Below are positions 56,503 to 64,000 of a stretch of DNA of 64,000 nt, in pieces; position 1 is the first letter of the stretch, and each line of letters begins with the position of its first letter. The notes under the pieces were generated by a model. It saw only the letters and a list, made by a program, of their open reading frames with translations, searched no databases and was not told the origin of the DNA. This DNA comes from Dryas octopetala (Eukaryota; Streptophyta; Magnoliopsida; Rosales; Rosaceae). The stretch covers positions 15,107,738-15,171,737 of the forward strand of contig OY992833.1 of the NCBI GenBank assembly GCA_963921425.1, read 5' to 3'. Both the position numbers and the translations under genes were made by a program.

Positions 56503-58839
56503 TTACCTCTGAAAACGTAACCCAGATTTACACCACATAGAGCGCATGCAGTCCCAATCCTCAATCTGAAATCAAGCTGGAAAAAAAAGGTTCAGCAAAA
56601 GAAGCAACAAATGGGCACAAAAAAAATAGATAGATATAGGAGCCATGACTACTCACAGTGACAGAGGAATTTATGGATCTAGGAAGACCCTCTTCAAAAG
56701 CAGGTGCAGGACGGCCATAGCTTGAGTTAAGTTTTGTGGATTTGTGGGGTGGCATCCCAGAACCATCACAATCATAACTCCCTTCAGCAAACAACTTCTG
56801 AGATTTCTTATTGTCTCGTACCCTGCATATCATATGGTAAGCATGTCAAAATGAGTTGTCGACGGTCTCTGCTCCCTTACAAAACATCCATGTATTGTAC
56901 AAATTCTTAGTTAAGAAAAAGCTTGAACAAGCTCAGAATCTATCACAATGGCAGCCTTGAAGGGACACTCCCAATGCCAAAGCCAATGATCATAGTATTG
57001 AATCGCATTAAGCTTGTTAGGTGTTTTGTAGCTCATATGGAGTCTGGTAACAATATCTTTTGAATAAGTATTAACCAATCCTTTTATGTTTTTATTCTTT
57101 TATCCCTCAAAATTCTTCAAGAATTGTTTTTGAGTATTATTATACCATCAATGAGATATATCATTCACGAAAAACAAAAGGCCCTGTAATGCTAATGCTC
57201 TGCAGTTCAGCAAGACACACATAGATACTATACTGCTAAAGCTGAACACATTTTTTAACCAAAGAAAACCTGTTACCACTTGATAATTGTGAGAAAAATA
57301 TATATATTCTCTAATGAAATAAAAGAAAATTGAACAAACCCATACAGAAAAGCAAGACTTGCATTTGCCATCATGATTAGCAACACTCACCACCACCTCT
57401 TCAATTCTGATGAGGCATAGAGACTGTATATCATAATTCAAAACTTCCATATGCAGTATTTAGGGAAGACTGGCAGAATTTAAGATACAAGATATATTTG
57501 TATGTTTAAAAAAATGCAATCACATTTGCCTACAAAATATTAACTTCCACAAATAGAAGGCATAATATAAAGTAACTAATTGTATGCATGTATATCCTTG
57601 AACTATAATTTTAGTACCTTTTCACCTCCTCTTCTTTTGAAACATAGTAGAGTGAAACAAAGCATGGAGTGTAAGGAATTGCATGATATAGCGACCGAGT
57701 CTAAGTAATTCTAGCTTTCCTGAAAGTCATTACTTCTTGATTATAACAAACCACAGCTTGATTATTGTGCAACATTAGGATTTCCCCATTACTGAAAAAC
57801 ATAATTGGTTCATACACATCATAGCTAAATTGTCTTTTATGCAAGTTTTCAATAACAAGAATTTTAGTCCAAGACTCTTGGACACCATAATCCTTCATAA
57901 CCCACATGTCAAATCTGCTAGAATCATCATCAAACACACATAAAAAGAGACAGCCTCTTAACACTCCCAACTTCGTACAATCTGAATATTCCATCTCTCT
58001 TGGTCCAAAGCAGCCAGGCCCCCGTAGTGGTCGAAATTGTTCTATTTCAAAGTTGAAAGCACCTATAAACTCAGAACTTGTACGACCATAGGAAAGCCAA
58101 TGAAGAGCTCCATGCAGAAAAGAATTCAAAGGTAACTCAACAAAAAAGTGACTAGGAACATTTCCAATGCTTCTCCAAACTCTTGTACCAATGGTGTATA
58201 TCTCAGCCTTGGCCTCTACCTCGAGGTCATTATCACCTGAGATAGTTTGCAACACCTTGTACTCATTGGTTGAGTTGCAAAAACCAAGTCCAGCGAAAGT
58301 GCGGCAGCGCCTACCCTTTTCGTAAGTGGAGTGGTGATGAACTCACCCAAAAGTGGATTGTACACATACAAGGTGTCATCATCTCTTTTAGCTCCAACTA
58401 AAAGAAGTAAACCATTGCACAAGTTTATCAATTCAAACTCAGAAATGGGTATGCTATTTTTGGGAGTAAACCTCATTTTCTCTACCGGAAAATCCGAACC
58501 AGCACATTCTTCAGAAACGGGTATGATGAAATCAAGTTTCCTTGAGTTCCTCTTATGGGGTACAGTCTTGATCAAGATGCCAGTGGGTGATCTTGAAAGG
58601 TGGAGATGGGCAAATTGAGGGTCAGAAATCATAGAAAGCCAGGATTTGCAAACGCACCTGCAACTGAAGAGGGTCTTGATGGAGAGCCATGAGAGAATGT
58701 CCATGACTAAAGCATGTGGAAGTTGGTGGAATCTGCAAGGACCTTTTGGTTGCTGCCATTCTTCTTCTACTCCTTGGTCTTTGCTGCTGAGTGGTGGTGG
58801 ATTTGCTACTCTTTTTCTTGATTCCATTGAGGGTTCCAT
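56503..58839 (-). pseudogene. F-box protein, At3g07870-like, with frameshift and stop
   Basis: The first exon (about 57618-58839) encodes an F-box (FHQLPHALVMDILSWLSIKT, FSCRCVCKSWLSMISD, FAHLHLSRSP) and an F-box-associated domain (VYNPLLGEFITTPLTKR, YTIGTRVWRSIGNVPS, LHGALHWLSYG, RPLRGPGCFGPREMEY, MWVMKDYGVQESWTKI). The frame breaks near 58290 (AALSL/GLGFCNSTNEYK), where one base seems missing. A TAG at 57701 stops the next frame, which stays F-box-like after it (YHAIPYTPCFVSLYYVSKEE). Further exons at 57391-57423, 56657-56822 and 56503-56565 join in phase and may be its 3' end. F-box proteins bind SKP1 and pick substrates for SCF ubiquitin ligases. The gene is broken unless the assembly is wrong at both sites. 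Confidence 0.78.
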
Positions 58840-60245
58840 CGAGGCTTTTAGATCTCCGGAGGAATGGTGAATAGCAAAGAGTCGTGAAATGTCGTGCTTT
58901 ATAGGAATAACTGGAATCGCAATGAAAGGCGTTTTTGTAGGAAATTTGCCGCGCGAAACCTGATTTCCTTTTTTAAAATTTTTTTATTTGGGTGTAAGGA
59001 ATTTTTTAGCCCTAAAAATTAGATGGGCTAGCCATATCATAAAAGAGGCTACATCCAGGCCCAACCTGCCTATTCATTTGCTAATGAAGGGTGAGGAATG
59101 CCAACTACATTTTTCAGTCTACCTTCTTTCTTATTATTTTCATTATACAATGTAGTTTCATGATTGAAACCATTTATTTTTTAAATCACTTTTAAATGAT
59201 CATTTCTGCAAAAATTATTCAAATAAAAAATCGTTTGGTCATGTAATTATTATCAAATAAATAAACAATGAGCCTAAATGTTAACAAAATCAGTTTTATT
59301 CATTTGATAATAGTTACATAACCGAACAATTTTCAATTTAGTTAACTTTTTACAAAGATGATCTTTAAATAATATTCTAAAAAATAAACATTTCTGATCA
59401 TAAGACTACATTGCGAAATAAGAATAATAAATAAAAAAATGGAAAGAGAACATAACCAACATTTCTCATAAAGGATTGTGGCATGTACCACTCGAGGTAT
59501 TTTATACAGTAACAATTAAGCTAAACTGCCCAAAACCTCAAATACCCTCACATGTGCGCTTCATGTACTATTTTCATCCGAGAAAATTGACTAAATTAAG
59601 AATGTGTTCTCAAATTATAACTATTAAGAAACTACAAAGATAAAATTGATACAATTGGAACTATAAGGACCAAAGTAAAACTTAACCATTTTACTGAAAC
59701 CAAAAACATAATATATATAGCCAAAAAGAAAACACCCAATTTCAATTTCTCACCGCATTAAGTAAATTGGGTTGAAGGAGATGACAGTTGCTTGTATATT
59801 TTCCATTGCCCATGATGCCACTCAAGTGTGATGGTTCTAGATCTCCAGCAAGTCCAAAAACCATTAGAATCTTAGTGATTTCTCTAGATCTAGGGCTCAA
59901 ACTAAAGCCCTCAAGTCCCCTCTCGAAAAGCTCCATCACCTTAGGTTTCCAGTTTAGTTGTATTTGTCTTCAAATGCTATCTTGAACAAGAATGAAAGGA
60001 AATTCTTGCCGCGGTTTTCCCTATTAATTAGTATCTGAGTCTAATGAGTTCATCAACATTGCAAATAAAGTGGTGGGAGCAATACTTAATTATGTGATGT
60101 AATAAGTGAGGAAAAAAAAAAATTATGTTTAGAGTTTAGACCATGCCACTCATCTAAACATAGCACTACTTAATTTCTCTTAAAAAATGAATAAGGAAAG
60201 TACAGCTGAAGAATTAAAAAAAAAAAAACATTCATATATCTCGTA
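58840..60245. other. Intergenic region with an unassigned reading frame
   Basis: AT-rich spacer. On the minus strand a frame of about 75 codons (59742 to about 59965) contains NWKPKVMELFERGLEGFSL and SREITKILMVFGLAGDLEPS. It has no stop-free extension upstream and no recognised family, so it may be a chance frame or a gene scrap. Nothing else was seen. Confidence 0.3.
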
Positions 60246-63200
60246 CTAATAAGCTGCTCCCTCAACCAACTTGTTCAGCTTCTTGGTCCTCAACCGATCA
60301 ATATGTACCTCATCACTCCCTTGGTAATGATACCTGCATATAAACAAAGGGGCATATATATATATATATAACTTGCATTAATCACTACTTCAATAATATT
60401 AGGCTCTCCAAATTTGTTAGTTCATTCTTTTTACCAAATGAGGTGTCGGCATATATGTGTTAATCTTTTATTTATTAAAAATAAATGAGGTCTATAACGG
60501 GTCCAAAACATTCTGCAAATTAGCATTATCCTAATTACATAGAGTCCTTGGTAATCAAGTAGTTCAAATTGTTGTTATTCATACCTGGGTGGTAAGGATA
60601 TTAAAGGGCTCAAGCTCTCTCCAAGCTTCACAGCTTCGTCCTCAGTATTCACTATTCGATTAAAGCAGAAGTATCTCCCACATGTGGACTGATCCTCTAG
60701 AGCTCGAATATGAACATTGACAAGAAAGTCCACGTCAACAAATGCTAGCACCCCATTCTCATACATTTGAGCCGCTCCTGTATATATGAAATCGTGGTCC
60801 GCACAAAAGATGAAATTACAACTTCATATTGATTGTGGTCTAAATATGAGTAATGTTAAGTGATCACATTTTTTGATTATATTAGTTGATCATAATTAAG
60901 ATATGACACTTGATGGCCTTGTTAACATTTGGTCATAATTTTGACAAAAAATAAAAATAAAAATTTATCGTAATAAAATACTTATCAACTAACATATCAT
61001 GTGATTAATGAGAAAAACTTGCATGTCTCCGTTATAGGGGACGTGACATTACATGCAAAAGAGAGATAGAGAGAAAGACTTGCCCCATCTCTCTCTTCTC
61101 TTTCTCTCTGTCTCTCTCTGTTTTGCATATGATGCCACATCCCTTGTAATGAAGACAAGTAAGTTATTCTCGTGATTAATTAATGTAAAATATAATTTCT
61201 CTCGGAAATAGAAAAAAAGTATCCGAACCGTTAAGATATGACATAGTTGTCCGAGGATTCTGCTGAGCGACAGCAGGCCCAAGAACTAGTCCAGAATTTA
61301 TGGAGACCATCTTAAGCATCCGGTCCATAGATAGGGCCCAAGCAGCCTGTTCAGATAGTGTCTTTGCCAGGGCATACCACAACTATACACAAGAAGAAAA
61401 TACAAAAAAATTACAAAACTTCAGTCAAAATATTGTAACCAAAACTACTATAACTTTTATTATTGTTTTTCCAAGGACAACATAGAGCAATATTGACTAT
61501 TGAGCTTACCATTTCGTTCGTTTGTTTTTTTTTTTTTTTGATACCCAAAGCATTTCAGGTTGAGATTTATTATTTGCCCAACCACTTTTTTCATTAACCA
61601 TAAATTCTTTTTTCTTAAAAAAATACAAAGACTATTTGCATCAATCTGAAAGTTTTTGTATGTGATAGTAACATCATGTAACATGCTAATATTGTGTTAC
61701 AAATTGACTTCAATTATAATATGTGCAGATATAAAAAGGTAAGTATTTAGGAAAATTTTATATAATCATAATTATATAGGTATTATAATTTGAATTGATT
61801 TGTAACACTACATCATATAAAAATCCCCGAATGTTTTTACAGTAAATTATTTTAAAGCCCATTTTACAGCCTTTGATGATAACTAAACACACCTAAAAAG
61901 TTACAATGACAAATAGATTCATTTTGTAATTAAAAAAACCCATATTATAGTTTTTCTGTGTTTTTTGTACCAAGCGCTCGGTGTTTTTTTTTTTTTTTCC
62001 TTTTAAACTGGGCAAATTGCCACTATTTGACTGTGACAATTAGTAACAATTATTTTTACATTATAAAACATGTGAATGTGACTTCATAAGTTTGAATTGT
62101 GTCTTATAAAGTATATTTATAAGCATTATTTTTATGTAGTTTAAATTGCTACTGTTGCACAGTGATAATAATTGTCACTGTCTAATAATGATAATTACCG
62201 AGCACTTAGTGAATAGTACCGAGTAGAAAATAATTCATAAAAATTTTTTAGTGTACGAAATTACATCCATACATTTATAACTCTTGAATCGTGATAAATG
62301 ACTAAAATTGAAACAAGCAAAAGCTATATACATAATTATCAGTGAAGAAATAAATAATAAAAGTATAGAAGCTGAAACCTTTAATTTCCTGCAAAACTCC
62401 TGATCACTCCAGGACTTCTCATCCACATCTTTCTCGGAACAAATGTTCTCTCTCCATATTGCTGCAGTTAGAGAAGAAGTGAACACAATCTTCTCCACAC
62501 TCTCTGTCTGGGCACATGCTTCCACAACATTAATTGCTCCTCTAACCTCCAAATCCACCATTTTCTCCTAAGCAAGCCATAATATGTAATTAGCATCAAG
62601 CACAAAAGATTTATGTATCTTAAAATTGGGGAGTTATTCGCATTCTTTAGAAAGCTTTATGCCCTATTCTAGAATAAAAAGATTAAAGGGTTTTAAAATG
62701 GGGAATGTTATTCGCACTATCCATTTAGTTTTTTGCAGTCCTCTAGAGGACTTCCGAGAAGTGAAACTGTGCCAATAACAATACCATTATGTCAATGTTT
62801 TTTGAGTGCGAATAGTACTGCCCTTTAAAATAAAGGACTTTCACCAAAATTAAAACTTACATCATATCCATCTGGACTGTCCAAACAGCAGAACATAGCA
62901 GAGCAACCCTTCAAAGCCAAAAGAATGCTATGGTAGTCCAAAACATCCACAGAAAACACTACCAATCTCTCTTCTACCTTCTCCATGTCCCTAATTATAT
63001 TCTGTATCTCTGTCTCTCCTACATCAAACAGTTAAACCCATTAACACATATAAGTTTATAATTCAAATTAACAATTTAACATACCCTAAACCTCATTTTG
63101 AGTCCCCCAAAAATTAAGAAGCCAAAAGGGTCCAAATAATGCATACCATTCTTCTGAATAGATGCGTGGACTGTGAAACCTCTACTAAGCAACCCTTTGA

Positions 63201-63294
63201 GAATCCAAAAGCCTACGTAGCTGGAAGCATCAAGAACACAAACTGTGGGTTTTGGGAAGTCCATTTGAGTTCTTTTGGCCTCCTTTTGTTTCAT
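60246..63294 (-). CDS. Cinnamoyl-CoA reductase-like (SNL6-type) short-chain dehydrogenase
   Basis: Six exons with consistent phase: 63147-63294, 62861-63018, 62379-62567, 61229-61382, 60585-60777 and 60246-60333. The product is 309 aa. It has an extended-SDR layout: N-terminal Rossmann strand VCVLDASSYVGFWILKGLL (18-36), the block VDLEVRGAINVVEACAQ, catalytic Ser region VFTSSLTAAIW (about 130-140), and YxxxK as WYALAK (Tyr168, Lys172). The family block FVDVDFLVNVHIRALED follows near the end. True CCRs carry NWYCYGK at the active site; this protein has LWYALAK, so it belongs to the CCR-like/SNL6 group rather than lignin CCR. The Gly-rich NADP loop is degenerate (DASSYVG). The substrate is unknown. 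A tandem repeat lies about 300-470 bp upstream of the ATG. Confidence 0.9.
61526..61690 (-). repeat. Poly(A)-tailed insertion-like tract in an intron
   Basis: In intron 3 of the CCR-like gene, a T run (61526-61541) followed by gatacccaaagc reads on the minus strand as gctttgggtatc plus a poly(A) tail. This suggests a retroposon 3' end. Its 5' end and target duplication are not clear. Confidence 0.3.
62700..62826. mobile_element. Small MITE-like element in intron 2 of the CCR-like gene
   Basis: ATTCGCACT near the left edge (about 62709) is matched in reverse by AGTGCGAAT near the right edge (about 62806-62814), with similar outer bases (gggaatgtt against gggcagtact). The size is about 125 bp. 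Superfamily and target duplication are not defined. Confidence 0.4.
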
Positions 63295-64000
63295 GTTCTT
63301 CTTTCTTACATTTGGTCTCTCTTCTATATGTATGTTGTCAGAGAAATTGAAGGTGAGATAGGTGGCAATGGAGGAGGAGTTTGGTGAACTATTTTGTTAC
63401 ACGTTCCCATCTACTCACCATCTTATATGCTGTAATAAGGACCTTTCTCGCTTTCTATACTATTATTTTTAGATATTGTTTGTTTGCTGTAATGCTGCCT
63501 TCTGCTAATTCAACTTAGAAAGGGTCTCGTAAAAATGAAATGAAATAAAATAAAATAACATGGAAGGGTAGGTCCCCTTTCCTTGGTTCCCCAAAGCCCG
63601 CGTGCATGTGGTGAAGTTGTTGTGAAATTGTAATTCTTAATGTGACAGACTGAAGAAATAAAATTATTTGATGGTTCCCCAAAGCCCGCGTGCATGTGGC
63701 GAAGTTGTTGTGAAATTGTAATTCTTAATGTGACAGTTAATGTGAAGAAATAAAATTATTTGAAAGGGTTGAGATATCCTGTTAAGTATCACATTTTAAT
63801 ACCATATTGTGCACCATATCTCAAATAAAAAAGAATCTTAAGTCAGCTTTCACATTTGTTAGAGATATAGTACACAATACTGCCACCAAAACTTCATTCT
63901 TCTAGCGTTACGTTTTTAAGAAACTCAAGTTTTTGAATTACTTCTTAATAGTTATAACCTTAGACTTTCTTTAAGTCGAAAAAATATAATTATTTATATC
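63295..64000. promoter_or_regulatory. Upstream region of the CCR-like gene with tandem repeat
   Basis: A direct tandem duplication (period 88 bp) lies at 63585-63670 and 63673-63762, each copy with aagcccgcgtgcatgtgg and gaaattgtaattcttaatg. CATGCA and CATGTG words inside could be factor sites, but this is only inferred. Nothing else was recognised to the window end. Confidence 0.5.

Noticed and set aside
56503..56565. Alternative frame with CxLC and MCEKC (zinc-ribbon look)
   Set aside because: The splice phase from the previous exon selects another frame (IEDWDCMRSMW). The Cys pairs are likely coincidental.
57148..57450. 100-codon minus frame beginning MEVLNYDIQS
   Set aside because: It crosses a consensus donor at 57390. 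Only 33 bases of it appear exonic, in a different frame.
1..64000. CRISPR arrays, operons, phage or viral insertions
   Set aside because: No regularly spaced repeats, Shine-Dalgarno-led gene strings or viral protein motifs were found. All genes are plant nuclear type.

Overview
The window is plant nuclear DNA from a eudicot, very probably a woody rosid. The genes are intron-rich with GT-AG borders, the intergenic DNA is AT-rich, and the transposon families are typical of plants (CACTA, hAT MITEs, Copia, LINE, SINE, TRIM). I cannot name the species from the sequence alone. No operon, CRISPR array, phage or bacterial feature is present.

Layout, left to right. 0.7-4.4 kb: a TMEM208/SND2 homologue (minus, 5 coding exons, 173 aa), with a repeat-rich 5'UTR intron. 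5.35-5.72 kb: a single-exon cysteine-rich secreted protein of the ECA1/prolamin-like type (plus). 7.2-7.35 kb: an isolated fragment of the nuclear gene for the chloroplast ATP synthase delta subunit. 7,878-15,574: an end-to-end CACTA (En/Spm) transposon with 13-bp inverted repeats, a TAA target duplication, subterminal motif arrays and two decayed minus-strand genes. 15.6-24.4 kb: a gene desert with a G/T-rich telomere-like tract and a SINE. 25.3-30.7 kb: an AFG1/LACE1-type mitochondrial AAA ATPase (plus, 14 coding exons, 503 aa). 30.8-33.4 kb: a transposon graveyard with a LINE RNase H remnant, a Copia integrase remnant, two hAT-type elements with 8-bp target duplications and a TRIM-like LTR. 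34.45-40.24 kb: an ANTH-domain clathrin assembly protein (plus, 15 exons, 573 aa). 44.07-48.43 kb: an EULS3-type lectin (minus, 374 aa). 49.5-52.3 kb: LTR-like remnants. 52.9-54.45 kb: a decayed alpha carbonic anhydrase gene (plus). 56.5-58.84 kb: an F-box gene of the At3g07870 type carrying a frameshift and a stop (minus). 60.25-63.29 kb: a cinnamoyl-CoA-reductase-like SDR (minus, 6 exons, 309 aa) with a tandem repeat upstream.

The intact genes are unrelated housekeeping or stress genes (ER membrane insertion, mitochondrial proteostasis, endocytosis, lectin, SDR reductase), so no shared pathway is implied. I found no new multi-gene system. The most unusual observations are a set of minimal poly(A) insertions flanked by 16-19 bp target duplications, the CACTA ends built from repeated short palindromes, and the fact that all four inferred nonsense changes in the CACTA genes fit C-to-T change.
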